From Turritopsis dohrnii (taxonomy: Eukaryota > Cnidaria > Hydrozoa > Anthoathecata > Oceaniidae): a stretch of DNA of 64,000 nt. The stretch's first letter is position 1. Every line of letters starts with the position of its first letter. The stretch lies in the NCBI GenBank assembly GCA_027922465.2, contig BQMF02000030.1, forward strand, positions 310,001 to 374,000, in the 5' to 3' direction. This document shows, in pieces, positions 21,060 to 33,300 of the stretch. The notes beneath the pieces were generated by a model. The model was not told the DNA's origin, ran no database searches, and saw only the letters and a list, made by a program, of their open reading frames with translations. A program made the translations under genes and the position numbers.

Positions 21060-24000
21060 ATGTAAGGAATGTGGAGGTGAGATAAAGTTTACTGCTTCAA
21101 CACGTCTGTACGACCAGTTCTTTTCACCAGATTCTCTTTCACTTTTGTTCAGTTTCTTTGTTTACATTTCGTGTCCGCCATCTTTAACGGTCGTATTTAA
21201 TTTGCCTTGTATTAAAATTGCCTTCCAATTGCGAATTTTTGTTATTCGGCTGACGTTAATTCCGGTTTCCACATCGTTATTGACAATTCTGTAAGATTTT
21301 TTAAATTAGTATATACATGAGGGAACCTCGTATTTCTAAGTCTATGAACCAATCACAAAAAGCACTGCAATTGATTAATCGAGACTTAACACCAGATAGT
21401 GTAATTATCATGTATGCATCGGAGCAGAATACAATTAAAGTTGCATAAGACAAATTTCTTTTTGTTATACCTTGCAAACATTTTGCTATCCTTCTAGCAT
21501 GCTTTTGCCAAACTATAAATCCATTATACACATTGGTTAAAACGTTGCTATTGACCAATTCAGACTTACGCTCATAATACAATTATCATGTAGCTAAATC
21601 TTGGCGCGGAAACCAATAAGAGTAAAATAAGTGATGCACTTAAAATTGAAACACACAAATCCATTATTATGTTACACATAAAACTGTCTGATTCCCATCC
21701 TCTAGCCTACGAGAGTTCTTTCAAACATATTTGAAATTCTAAACTTTGTTATTTTAAGTGTTTTTTGCATTACCGCTTTGCTATCCAATTGTTGATTTTT
21801 CGCAATTCGACTTGCGTAAAATCCGGTTTTCACATCGAAATTGGTTTTTCAAAATTTGGGATTTCCCATCTACATTATCTACATTCCTTGTCAATTGTAT
21901 GAAATTACATCTATGCTATGTTATAAGGCGCTGTATTTAATTTATGGAGACATTACACCCGATAATGCAATTATCATAATCGGAGTGGAACTTAATAAAC
22001 TTGAAACTCCAGTTCCACAAGTATGATACGCATCAATCTCCCTTAGATCCTTAGTATGCTACTTGTAAATGGTCCATAGACCCATTAGTTAAGTCGTAAT
22101 TGACTAATAGACGCAATGCCCGATAATGCAATTATCCTTCACATATCGGGGTGGAAATAGATAAATTGAAAACTTCTGTCGAAAATTGACACGAATATTA
22201 CAAGAATAATCCCTTTGCTTACGATGACTGATATTTTCCACTGTGAAACTGTCCATAAACCAGTGTATCCATGTTATTTAGCACGTCCAGTTTTTGAATT
22301 TATATCAAAAGCTGACAATACACCTTTCCCGTAATTGATTGCGCAATACTTTTTACCATACTCCGCCTCGTTTTCGCAAAGGTTGATATGGTAACAGAAT
22401 GGCACGGGACTCATTTCAGTAATGAGCAATTAGTGTAATGATTGTGATAGTGCTAATGATTGAGCACGGGAGATTCGGTTGTCATGGTATAGCATACTGA
22501 AAACGAGGTAGAGCATTATAAAAATATTGCGCAATCAATTACGGGAAGGTGTATTCAAATCAGATTTTGGAGAAGAAAAAACGACGCCATACCAGCCACA
22601 AAATACTGTTTTTTGCGATGTTTTGGCCTCATTAGAGGGCATTATCAAGCACGTTAACTCTACAAATACATTATATCACAATCACCTCAATCAAAAAGAA
22701 TAAACTAAAATAGCATAAAGAACGAAAAATTCAAAGAGATTTGCAACGTTCCCAAAAGTCATGTACCACCTTGGTAAAAATTTCATACTAAGGTCGACCT
22801 TATGTGCGTTCAAGGATTGAAGTGCGTTTAGGGATTGATGTATGTCAATAACTTAACGATATTTCTGTGGACTCGTTCATTTGTTGGTGTCTCAAATGGC
22901 AATTAATATATTTTCGTTACCAACGCAACTTAATTAAAGGATTGAATCTGGCTTAGCGAATGTCTCAGTTTCTGTTTCCTCTTAATATGTGTATATTACA
23001 GTGAAGTTTTTAAATTCTTAGGACGACCTCTTTCTTGGATGTTCTTTTCCGGATTGGTGTCTAAGAGGCTTAGGTTTCCGCTTTTCCCGATCCGATGCAG
23101 ATGCAACATTAATTTCCATTGGTTCGTTATTTTGTGTTCATCAAACAATGGCGGCTCTCATATTCTTCAATTTGCGTCATAATGATAATACTGCCCATTC
23201 GTTGTTTAACATTTATCGACAAGTTGTGATCCAGCTGTTGGATCGCAAAATCCAGATTTTTATTAAGATCCGTTTGGAATCAATTCGTATCGAAATATTG
23301 GTGTTGTAGCGCAAGCGGTTTAAGTACCCTGTCCCATCAAATGAAGCGGTTGCATGCAGTTTCAAACTCGGGACTAACTACGACTTTGAAATGAGGTTGT
23401 CAAAAATTCAAGAGTAGGTTTTGTTCGATCGAACAGGTTATTGCATAGAGTTCATTTGAAACTTCAAGAAAACTTCAAGAATTTCCACTTTGTTGAAAAC
23501 TGAATATCTCACTGAAAAGTGAAATGGAAAAGGGAAAGAAGAACTAGAAGTTTAAATGCATGTTCATTACTATAGTTAAAAACAGGAAAGGAAGCTAAAC
23601 AAAATTGTCATTTTCTATAACATTGTTTAAGTAAAGAAAAGTTGCTTCTGAGTCTTCGCATAAACTAACAGCAAACCACTTGAACCCAGAGTTAAAATCA
23701 TGATAATCACAATTAAGACAGAACTGCTAAGGTCACGGAAAAATATTTAAGAAAATCAGTCCAGAGCTTCAAAAATCCCTATCGAAAGTGAAGTAATGAG
23801 TGAAATTAGTGAAATGTTTACGACTGAAACAGAACAACGAGTTACATGAGCTTAACACCCACAATGAACGGTTTATGCAAAAGAAAAAACCGAGTTCAAC
23901 CACACCTTCATATGTAAACTGAGTGGATCGGTTCATGCTCTTATTGCTGGTATGACTTGGCAATGGATTAAACACACAAACTCAAGAACCGGAGGTAGGC

Positions 24001-24560
24001 ACCCTAAAGCCAAGTTACCATATCGACTTCGCAATGGCTGCGCATGCGTGCTGATTTGTTTAATGAGCACCATTAATGTTAGTTCAACCACACCTTCATC
24101 AATCTTAATGATTCTGCTAGCGTCCTTCAACAAAAGTAATTCACATTTATATTGGCCGATGTTAAATCTTGGTATTGTCGACCTAAGTTGTGAATAAGTA
24201 AAAGAAAATGCATAGGTCGACCAAAAAAATATCTCATTTAGCGAGGTTCTGCAAATTCAACATTATCATTTGCAAAAACCTCACTAAAATTGGCAAAAAT
24301 GATATATTTCATGAGTTATGACTGATGGACTTAAGTATGGGAAATTTGGTGGTCGACCTAAGTCTCTACTAGGATTATATATATAATAGTAGGGGTACTG
24401 TTGGAATTTAAAATGAAGAAAGATTGTACTTTGGCCCTGAAAATAAGATTGTAACCCTAAGCAACTACCCAAAAACAAGGTGAATCATCCTGGATTTGTT
24501 GATATAAATTCACTAGACCTTGTGCACAATGGATATGTCTTCTTGAACGAACATGACTAC
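21060..24560. other. Repeat-derived stretch, no supported gene
   Basis: At 21230-22200 several words recur in degenerate direct order: ATCCGGTTTTCACATCG, GATAATGCAATTATC and GGAGTGGAA. I see at least three copies, suggesting an old tandem or an expanded element. A TIR element lies at 22321-22550. At 23896 and 24078 the 18-bp word GTTCAACCACACCTTCAT recurs. Frames are short and low-complexity. No splice-supported exon was found. Confidence 0.5.
22319..22552. mobile_element. 230-bp TIR element with TA target duplication
   Basis: The left end CACCTTTCCCGTAATTGATT continuing GCGCAATA is mirrored at the right end (ending CGGGAAGGTG) with one T difference. Inner mirrored words CTCGTTTTC/GAAAACGAG add further pairing. 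TA flanks both sides (22319-22320 and 22551-22552), as in Tc1/mariner-type non-autonomous elements. No coding capacity. Confidence 0.78.
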
Positions 24561-24562
24561 AC

Positions 24563-24675
24563 TACAGTAAACTTTTTAATTCGAACACCCAAAAAATCGA
24601 ATTACGAAAGTTCATTTACAAAGAAATAATCGGTGAAGGGACCATGAAATTCGTTCGAATTAGAGAGAATTTGAA
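24563..24675. mobile_element. Tigger/pogo-like small element, left part, split by DIRS
   Basis: Begins CAGTAAACTTTTTAATTCG and carries CGGTGAAGGGACCATGAAAT and TTCGTTCGAATTAGAGAG. The same words occur at 41358-41517 and 42344-42515. The expected other end (TGGAGGTTCGAA ... GTCGACTGTA) appears only beyond the DIRS element at about 30338-30375. The CAGT end with TA-type junction recalls pogo/Tigger elements. Confidence 0.6.
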
Positions 24676-24986
24676 TTTTATTTCATAAAATCTCCGTCGA
24701 TCTAATACTGGATTCTCCCAACCTTACCGCGTTAGCGAAAGGTCGGCCCTACGGGCCGTTCTACCTCTTCCAATCTTGTTTGCCAAGCAAAGCGGACGTA
24801 AACAAAACGAAGGTAAATTATCTCTAATTACGATCGGATTATATCCTCTCAAATTTCATTATAATTGACGTATGAAGTAGGTTTTCACATCAAAAAACAT
24901 ACTGTTTATATAAGCCAGTTGCTAGTTCGTGGAAGGTATAAACCTCCATTGAATTCTTCGCCTTTATTTTCTTTTATCTCAGAAAC

Positions 24987-25862
24987 ATGGCGAGCAATGA
25001 GGCTGAATCAATCCCACTTGTGGATAACGTAATTGACATAACCGAAATACGAGACACTGGGACTGAAAATAACGCCAGTGTTATCGATGAAGGACGGAAA
25101 AGAGCATACAGCCAATCCTCCTTGGAAGATGAGGATGGTGAGGATTATTTCCCACCATCCAAAAGATTTCAAGTCATTTCCAATGATAAGGTTAATGACT
25201 GGACCTTAGCAGATGAAATGTTGACTTATGTGAAAGAACAATTTTATCGTTATATTCCGGAACACGATGTAAAAGAAAGTATTTTACAAAGCTCACCTAT
25301 TCCTGCGAACATGGCAGGAGTGGCCACATTAGATGATTTTGTTAAAAGCATATTAGAAGAACATAAAAAATATCCCGAGCTTCAGATGGATACGATCCTT
25401 AAAAAATTACAACAGAAAATCCTTAACATCATGGGCCCATTAGGAAGCCTATGGATGACCATGGAAAACGCTGTTGATAGCAAGAAGCCCAATGTGCAAG
25501 TAAGCCTGGACGATGTGAATGAACTTATTGAGAAGTCAATGACAATGACTGGTCAAGCATTTAATGCTTTGACCTACCAAAGACGCTTGAATGCCTTATC
25601 ATCGTTAATGAAGGATGGTCAAGCTAAGACCGTGCTTAAAGAAAAAGCCAATATCATGGACGGTCAATCAGATTTATTCGGTATTCAATTCAAAGATGAT
25701 TGGTCCACAACAATGAAGGTAAAACAAAAATATTCAGAGCTTATTCGCAAAGAAATGGTCGGTTTCAGCAGCAGTAGTCGAGGTCATCGTGGGCAGCCCT
25801 TTCGAGGTGCCCCCCCGTTCAGAAGTGGTAGAACGGGAGGGCGAATGGTATCCTTGGTTTGA
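24987..25862 (+). CDS. DIRS gag-like protein
   Basis: 291 codons from an ATG about 270 bp inside the left terminus. The N-terminus is acidic, with a basic KRAY stretch and PPSKRF. The middle is alpha-helical (ILNIMGPLGSLWMTMENAV, then ELIEKSMTMTGQAFNAL, YQRRLNAL), a pattern I know from DIRS ORF1 products. The C-terminus is rich in S, R, G and P (SSSSRGHRG, GAPPFRSGRTGGR), suited to nucleic-acid binding. No zinc knuckle, as usual for DIRS gag. It probably packages the RNA. The frame is intact and overlaps the start of the RT frame. Confidence 0.8.
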   Translation: MASNEAESIPLVDNVIDITEIRDTGTENNASVIDEGRKRAYSQSSLEDEDGEDYFPPSKRFQVISNDKVNDWTLADEMLTYVKEQFYRYIPEHDVKESILQSSPIPANMAGVATLDDFVKSILEEHKKYPELQMDTILKKLQQKILNIMGPLGSLWMTMENAVDSKKPNVQVSLDDVNELIEKSMTMTGQAFNALTYQRRLNALSSLMKDGQAKTVLKEKANIMDGQSDLFGIQFKDDWSTTMKVKQKYSELIRKEMVGFSSSSRGHRGQPFRGAPPFRSGRTGGRMVSLV

Positions 25863-28025
25863 GAAGGCGTATTACCACAAACAAAGTGTAACCAAGGTAA
25901 GACCACAATTAAATTTTCCTTTCAAGGTTCCCGAAACTCTGAGTGTGAATCTACAGAATGTACACCCCTTAGTTCTGAATCTTTTCAAAAGAAACATACC
26001 AAATGTTCCATTAGCAGGGCGAATAAAACATTTCAAGGAAAACTGGAAAGTGTTGACTCAAGATCCACAAATATTAAGTATTGTAGAGGGATACGAAATA
26101 CCTTTGCCAGCAAACCATACCAATCGCATTCCCCTCCTCCATTTCACATGTCTCAGGAAGAGACAGCATTGATAGATTCAGAAGTAAGGGAAATGTTAGA
26201 GAAGGGTGCGGTCCACAAAGTTCGACCAGAAAATGGTCAGTTTCTAAGCAACCTTTTTCTGGTGCCAAAGAAAGATGGGGGAAATCGTCCAGTAATAAAT
26301 CTGAAGCACCTCAACAGCTTCATACCTTATCAACATTTCAAAATGGAAGGTTTGCATCTTTTGAAAGATCTTCTCCAAAAAGACGATTACATGTGCAAGA
26401 TCGATTTAAAGGATGCATACTTTTGCATTCCATTAGGAAAGAAATCGACACGATTTGTAAGGTTCTGGTGGGAAGGAAATCTTTACGAGTTCCTGTGTCT
26501 ATGTTTCGGCCTGGGCCCGGCTCCACTGATTTTTACGAAGCTTCTAAAAATTCCAATATAAGTTTTGAGACGAATCCAAGTCAGGATAATTGTCTTCTTA
26601 GACGACATGCTGTTGTTAGCTCAGAGAATAGTCGAGCTGACTCGTGCACGAGATACATTGATTTTTCTGTTGCAGCATCTAGGCTTCATAATAAATCAGA
26701 AAAAGTCTCAGTTAGGCCCTGTTCAACAAATAGAGTTTCTTGGTCTAATGATCAACTCAAAGACTTTGACCCTAGCCTTGCCTCAGGACAAGATACAAAA
26801 AATTCAAAATTTGTGCTCTCAAATGATCTTCAAACAACAAACAACAGTTTTGGAACTTACACAGCTAATAGGAAAACTATCGTTCACAGCACAAGCAGTG
26901 CTACCTGGGAGGATACAACATCGGTTTTTGCAAAGGCAGCAAATAGAGAGTCTGCGCCTATTGCGTTCCTATCGAACAACTATTACCCTGAACAGAGACT
27001 CAATGGAGGAATTGAAATGGTGGAAGGAGAATTTAACCCTTCAAAATGGCAAGCAATTAAAAATTCAACCACCAGATTTTATAATACAGACCGATGCCTC
27101 CAAAAAAGGTTGGGGAGCCAATTGTCAGGGCTAATCCACAGGGGGTCAGTGGTCTCTCATGGAACAGAAAAAACACATAAATGTCTTGGAGCTCTTAGCA
27201 GTGAAATTAGCACTTCTCTCCTTTACCAAGAACAAGACATCAGTATCGATTCATCTACAAATAGACAATGTTACAGCATTGAGCTACTTAGTAAAAATGG
27301 GTGGGACCCACAACAAGGAACTACTACAAATCTCCAAGGAAATTTGGGATTATTTAGTGTCTCGAAAGATCACGATTACTGCAGAGTATCTACCAAGTCA
27401 TTTAAATATTGTGGCGGACTGGGAGTCCAGGAATACACTGGAAAACAGCGAGTGGAAACTGAATCCCACAGTGTTTACTCGCATTATTCAGAGAAGGGGA
27501 ACGCCCCAGGTGGATCTGTTTGCCTCCCGACTGAACAAACAGTTGAAACAATACATGTCATGGAGAGCGGATCCGGGAAGTCTTGCCGCAGATGCTCTTC
27601 AACAACAGTGGGGGAATATGTTCGGGTATGCTTTTCCCCGGTTCTGTCTAGTGGGAAAGGTCCTCACAAAAACATGGGTGGAGAAAACGAAACTTCTACT
27701 AATAACACCAGCCTGGCAAACACAGGCTTGGTATGCCGATTTACTCCAGATGTCAATAGCCAACCCTATCCTTCTGCCTCGAGTGCACTGGTTATTGCAG
27801 AATCCGGCAGGGGATTATCACCCGTTGTTAATGCAAGGTCAACTGCAACTAGTGGCTTGGACAGTTTCCGGGAATGTTTGGAAACAGAGGGTTTATCGAA
27901 ACAAGCTGCAACACTTGTCATCAATAGCAGAAGAAGAGGGTCGTTATCTAATTACGAATCGGCCTGGCGAAAGTGGACTAGCTGGTGTGTGCAACAACAG
28001 CATGATCCCATTCGATGTAATGTGA
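25789..28025 (+). pseudogene. DIRS reverse transcriptase/RNase H, broken
   Basis: Starts in one frame (LSVNLQNVHPLVLNLF, LAGRIKHFKENW), shifts by one base near 26110, then runs in a single frame to 28025 with two in-frame stops (26559-26561 and 27132-27134). RT signs: LFLVPKKDGGNRPVINLKHL, MCKIDLKDAYFCIPL (A), FGLGPAPLIFTKLL (B), IIVFLDDMLLL (C). RNase H signs: FIIQTDASKKGWGA, HINVLELLAV, LQIDNVTALSYL. The family-typical DLFASRLN region follows. Both stops sit at otherwise conserved positions, so they look like recent nonsense changes. Not functional as it stands. Confidence 0.88.
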
Positions 28026-28561
28026 ATGTTATAGCAAATTATTTGGCATATATGTTTCAGCAGCAATATGAGTATAACACAGTTAACGCACATAGGTCGG
28101 CTATCTCAGCATACCATGAGGTAATTGATAATAGGCCAGTGGGGGAACATCCACGCATTTGTTCTTTAATGGCGGGGATCTTCAATCTTCGTCCGCCGAA
28201 ACCCCGGACCGCATATGTTTGGGATGTCCAGACAGTGTTAAACTATTTTGATTCACTACCACTCAATGAAGATTTACCGGTGAGGTTATTATCACACAAG
28301 GTTGCGACACTTCTAGCCCTCACGTCAGCATCGAGAGGTTCCGAAATTCGACATCTTAATATAGATTATATGGTAAGATCAGAGAATAAATACACTTTCA
28401 CTTTACATAAATTAACAAAAAGTAGAAGAAGAGGCAATCGGCCAATAAGTATAGTATATAACGGATACCAAAGTAATACAAGATTCGCAAAAATGCGACT
28501 ATATATTTCCCCAAAGTTGCAAAACTTTTATCAATTATTGTGTGTACATAGAAGACCATAA
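27560..28561 (+). pseudogene. DIRS tyrosine recombinase, C-terminus missing
   Basis: In a different frame from the RT/RNase H and overlapping its end, as is normal in DIRS elements. Seen: SNYESAWRKWTSWC and NYLAYMFQQQYEYNTVNAHR (core-binding part), then LLSHKVATLLALTSASRGSE with the first catalytic arginine (SASRGSEIRHLN), and HKLTKSRRRGN with a likely catalytic lysine. The frame ends at 28561 after FYQLLCVHRRP. The expected H-x-x-R and nucleophilic tyrosine are absent, and none is seen in the next 1.7 kb. The start is uncertain: the frame is open from 26393, but the upstream part is only the shadow of RT. It would integrate circular cDNA if complete. Confidence 0.8.
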
Positions 28562-30222
28562 GAAAAGTGGTATAACTACCATCAACGCAAAAAAAATGCT
28601 TTCCATACTAATCAGGGTAGAATTCAATTTAATACCATAAAAGAACTTATTTCGAACTTATTATGAAATGAAGATATTCATGGTCATATGATATGGTTTC
28701 TCTTATAATTTTTGCTGAGGAGTTAAAAAAAGTTATGAGTTATGAGAAGTTATTATGGAGGTAAATTCATCATAATAAACGTATGATCTTCATTGCTGCA
28801 GAAGCTTGACATCCTTTTACACAGTAATATCATGGCAAACAATGCAATTCAACAGAACACAGCTTTTCGTAACTCGTATTAAACTATTTTACAACATCAT
28901 ACAATGAAATTTGTTTACAAGTTTACAAAAGAAGAAAAAAAAAATTGTCAAACCTAATTTTAATACCACAGTCTAAGTATTAAAAATACTTTGGGGTAGA
29001 CAGCAAATAACTATTAAAAACAATCAAAATTTGTACTGCGTAGCATTTCAAATTAGGACAAGAGTTATTTTCCAAAAAGAGATGGTCTTAAAGTGACAAT
29101 TTATAAAATTAAATTCAAGTATTCAGAATAAACATCTCAGTCACAAAAATATGTGGACACTTATTATTTACTATGTGATAAAAATGACTTCCGTAAATCT
29201 CAAATGAAAAAAACAAACAGATTTTGGTAGTGAAAATACACATCCATAACCAAATCACTACGAAGCTAAAAAAAGAAATTTGAGTTCTGGTTTGATTTAA
29301 TTTACAGATTCTTATGTTGGATTGTGTTTTGATTTAAGTTTGTTGTTTGTGTAAGGAAAGTTGACAGTATATATATTATATATACTTTTTACAAAATAAA
29401 ATATCATAATACAGTATCAAAACAGTATGCGTGATCATGGAATTAATCCATAGTATCCAGCCTATCCAGGCCAGGGAAGCACATTCAACCAGGTTCTTTC
29501 AAGTTATTATCTGTCTCAATCCTGTGTATAAAAATATTGTACGTAATTTGTTTTCTGGAACCTTATAATAGCATATACGACATCACGTTTTTACTTGCTG
29601 TTTTTGTAATGTACTCTTTGAATTAACATAATTGGTCGAACTACTTGTTCTCCACGTATAAAAGGTTTCCCTTGTGGTGGCTGTACATCGTGTGTGCTGT
29701 GTCAGTTCAGTTTGGCTATACATTCTGTATATATACATTATCCTGTCAAATCAGGATGTAAAATAAAAATAAATCTGCAGCCTGTATTTGATAATGAATT
29801 TTCCCCTTTGCACTGAAATCACAGCTTCAATGTTTTGCTGTTCCAAACATGTAACTACCAACCAATCATCCATAGCATTTCATTTATCAACAAAAACAAA
29901 ACATTTTTTTTTCTGTATTTTACAAGTTCATTAAAAAGTTTTTATAAAACCTTTCATAACAAAACTGAACTAAAGCGATTTATTCCCATCATTTAACAAC
30001 CTTTTATCTTTTGAATCATTTTAAAAGCTGGCAGGAAAAGCAAAGTCTTCTACTGACCATCTGCACTGACTGAAAAAAAATGGCGCATTACTTCACTGTA
30101 GACTAGCCTCTATTCTTATCTACTGGCGGCTAAGTGAAAATTCAATACTGAACTGCGGCTATAAAAGTGAACGAAAAGAAGGAGGAGAAGGAGGAGGAGG
30201 AGAAGGAAATGCCGGTTTTAAC
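28562..30222. other. DIRS 3' non-coding region
   Basis: AT-rich with no useful frames. Contains an AT palindrome near 29370 (ATATATATTATATATA) and a purine tract GGAGGAGGAGGAG around 30190. At 1.7 kb this is long for a DIRS 3' region, so an extra insertion or the decayed end of the recombinase may be hidden here. I could not identify the internal complementary region that DIRS elements use. Confidence 0.5.
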
Positions 30223-30304
30223 ATATATTTCGCCCTACGGGGAAATATATAAAAAAACTTAGAATCCAGTATTAGATCGTACTTCGATTTTATTCATAAA
30301 ATCT

Positions 30305-30376
30305 AATTTACATTGCGGCCTTACGTAAATAGGAATTATGGAGGTTCGAACTACCGAATAGCGAAGTCGACTGTAT
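30305..30376. mobile_element. Tigger/pogo-like small element, right part
   Basis: ATTATGGAGGTTCGAACTAC followed by GTCGACTGTA corresponds to the right end of the copy at 42344-42515 (GGAGGTTCGAATTATAGAG, then TTCGACTG). It would complete the left part at 24563-24675, with the DIRS element lying between. The middle of the element is poorly preserved. Confidence 0.5.
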
Positions 30377-33300
30377 TCAATTCATTGTATATAGCACTTG
30401 TATATAGCACTGATGATGATACAACGTATCGAAAAGCTTTTGCTTAATTTTTAAAATACTTGTTGTTTGCTGTAATCATCAGTAGTAAAATGTCTTATCC
30501 ACCAACTTTCAAGGCGTATCACGAGAAAGAGCTTTTCATGCTCTATCCGTTAATATAAAATGTTTGCCCAATTATTTGTTCTTAGAAAAGATATTGAAGA
30601 AAAACTCAACGATTTGGCTCATTAAATTCTTAAAAGTCAATTAACTGTTTTTAATGGAAGGGTTATTCTCCGTTGATATGGTATTAAAGACACTGTTTAT
30701 GATAGATGTTACAACCGGAAGCACCTGACTTATGTGCAGATACACCAGATGAACTGTTCAAAGTAATCAAGCCTGTAACGAAAATGTAATTTTAATGAAA
30801 ACTACAATCATTCACAAAAACTATTGAGAGACCCTTATTTAAAAAGAAAACTCTCAAAATCATATGTCAAGGCACCCCCTCCCCCACAATCCAATGGTGT
30901 ATGTGTTTTCCACACAAGCCAGGCAGCCCTGTGGATGGCTTTAATTAAGTACAACATGGAATTCTGCGAGAGGGGGAGGCTGTTTCATAATTTTTGTGGA
31001 GGATTGTAGCCTTTGCTCGCACGTGTTTTTTTTCTTTTGTTCTACTTAAAATGACCAAACTCTCCTCCACAAATTTTAACTAAATACGCCTTAATTTAAA
31101 AGATTCTTTTTTGAGACTTCAGCTTTGCAAAACAATGATTTCTATTTCTACTATAGTGTAAAACTGGCTTTAGTTACTTTTCGAATCTCTTTGAAATTAT
31201 TACTTTACATTGCTTGCATTGAATACTAGAATCGAAGTTATATTTATTACTGTACACAATTTGAAAAAGAAAAATGACTTCATATTGTTTAAAGGCTATG
31301 TGTAACCCGGTCGTCCTCTCCCCCGAAACGAATTTTTTAAAGGAAGAAGTGCCTGAGTGTGCAGTGGGTGTTAGTGTGCACGATGTTTCATTGATTTCAT
31401 TGACAAAACAAAAGAGTACACAAGGGATACTTGAAAAACCGTGCAGATGATGTCTGAAGGTCTCCGGTGTACGAAATGTCTCTCTTTTTTATGGGTCATT
31501 GTTCATGTATAACAAATTGATAAATTCATGTAAGAACGTGGAAAACGTTTTTAGAATAAAGCTCATAGAAATGAGTATATATTTTTTTGTTATTTTTCGA
31601 GGTTAGTTATATTATTATGTTTCTATTATTATTTTTTAACATTATTATGATGTATAGTTGTTTCATGTTACTTTTTGAACTAGTGTTACAGAGTTTTGTC
31701 AGTGTTTGTGAATTGTATCGTCGATGAACTGAGTTTTTTGATGGACATCGTGGTTTGCAATAAGTGAGGATGATGGCAATCCAAGAGTTTTTCATCTTTA
31801 TAAAATGTCTGTTCTACTGAAGTTTAACTGGAATAACAAAATCACTATTTCTTTCTCGAGTAGTCTTTTTTTTCATGTTGTTCTTCTTACTTTGAATACA
31901 AGTCTTCAGATCAAGTTTTCTTCCAGGGAATAGGCTCACAAAAGGATGTAAAAGGATGAAATTAATTTATCAAACCTTTACTGGTATATTATTAATGTTT
32001 ATTCTATAACAGCGACTTTGAATCAGGCATTTCCAACAATAGGCAGTTGTTGGATATCTCATTCCTCCTCCCAAAAGTGCAGCATTTCTTATGACTCGGT
32101 CATGGCCGTGTTAGCTGGTTGCATCAGTACTGCGTTTACTGGCACTTCTCTCCTGGGTGCAAAGAGGTGTCTTCGGAACGACTCTGCACGGCGAAGAAAG
32201 GGATAGCTTTGTGGAGAACGGCGTGTATCCAGGGCCCACAAGAGTGTTTCGGTGCGTAGACCTAAACATCAATCAATATGCTGCATTAATTCATATTGTC
32301 TTTGTTGGCTGGATTTTTGATTGCTCTTGACCTACGATTTGCTTTCTTGAAGTAGCGAGGACGGAATAGCCCCTATCGGGACGTCTTATAACCTGCTGCT
32401 CTTACGATGGTACCGCTATACACTGCCCGAAGTCAAGTCTGTGAGTTAGAGGATCCAAGACTTTCGGGATCTTTGTTCAACAAGACGCTCTAAACATGAG
32501 GAGTTAAATATTGTTTCCGTCAAAAACACATTAAGGTAGAAGACAAGGAATGCGTTGTGTAATAGGAAGATCGTTTTGCATCCTGCTGTTAGTCTTTCTT
32601 TCTCTTGTTTTTGTTTTTCTTTGTTTTTCTTTATTTAAAAATTTGCGATTTTCAACTTTCTCATTTTCAATAAAACTTTGCTACCTTTTCTGAACAGTCA
32701 ATGACACGCGAAGATCCTATCCACCCATGAATCTGACCTGACAACTGTTTGAATGGTGTTTTGACGGATCGTGTTGATGTGTTTAGTTTAAACGGTTAGG
32801 TTTTAGTGCGCTTAGTTTTGATTTAGCCCACATATACATTTAATTTACATTAATGCAAATATTTATATAAGTCTGTATTATTTACCATGCCATTTGTTAT
32901 TGTAATGTATTTGTTATTATGATATTATGTTTTATCATTTTTTATCATTTATTTTTATTTTTGTATTATCTTTTATTACCTTACTTACTTTTACTTATTA
33001 TGTTACTTTTACTTGTTATGTTATGTTATTATGTTGCTTTCGAATTTTTTTATTTTGGATCTATGGTTTTTATTGTTGTTTTAGTAGTGGTTTGTATTTT
33101 AAATTAGGCGTTCATTGTTTTAATTTTTCATGTATGTTATGTATAATAACCTCGTTTTTTTTCTGATTTTGAATTAGTGGTGCAGCTGTAACGCTGGCAT
33201 TGTTTAAGGCTTCAATGCAAATGAAGTGACACATTACGACTAGTTGTGATGACAATTCCGTTCAGGGATGTGATGCTCCCACTTAAATGATTATGCATCC

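Larger units (their letters stand above)
24676..30303 (+). mobile_element. DIRS-type retrotransposon with inverted termini
   Basis: An exact 19-bp inverted repeat CGATCTAATACTGGATTCT (24698-24716) and its mirror (30261-30279) bound the element. Weaker mirroring extends outward to about 24676 and 30303. Between them lie gag-like, RT/RNase H and tyrosine-recombinase frames in DIRS order, the last two overlapping. No integrase or protease is present. Just inside each end is a hairpin with the same CCCTACGGG centre (24744-24758 and 30223-30250). A TATATAA at about 24906 may serve the promoter. Several frame breaks indicate a defective copy. Confidence 0.87.

Noticed and set aside
26393..28561. 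A single 722-codon protein in the recombinase frame
   Set aside because: The first two thirds overlap the RT/RNase H, which carries the recognisable motifs in another frame. The upstream part has no family character and is a shadow; only about 27560-28561 is recombinase.
32900..33170. Overlapping hydrophobic frames as membrane proteins
   Set aside because: They arise from a T-rich tract read in two frames and have no start context, splice signal or family likeness.
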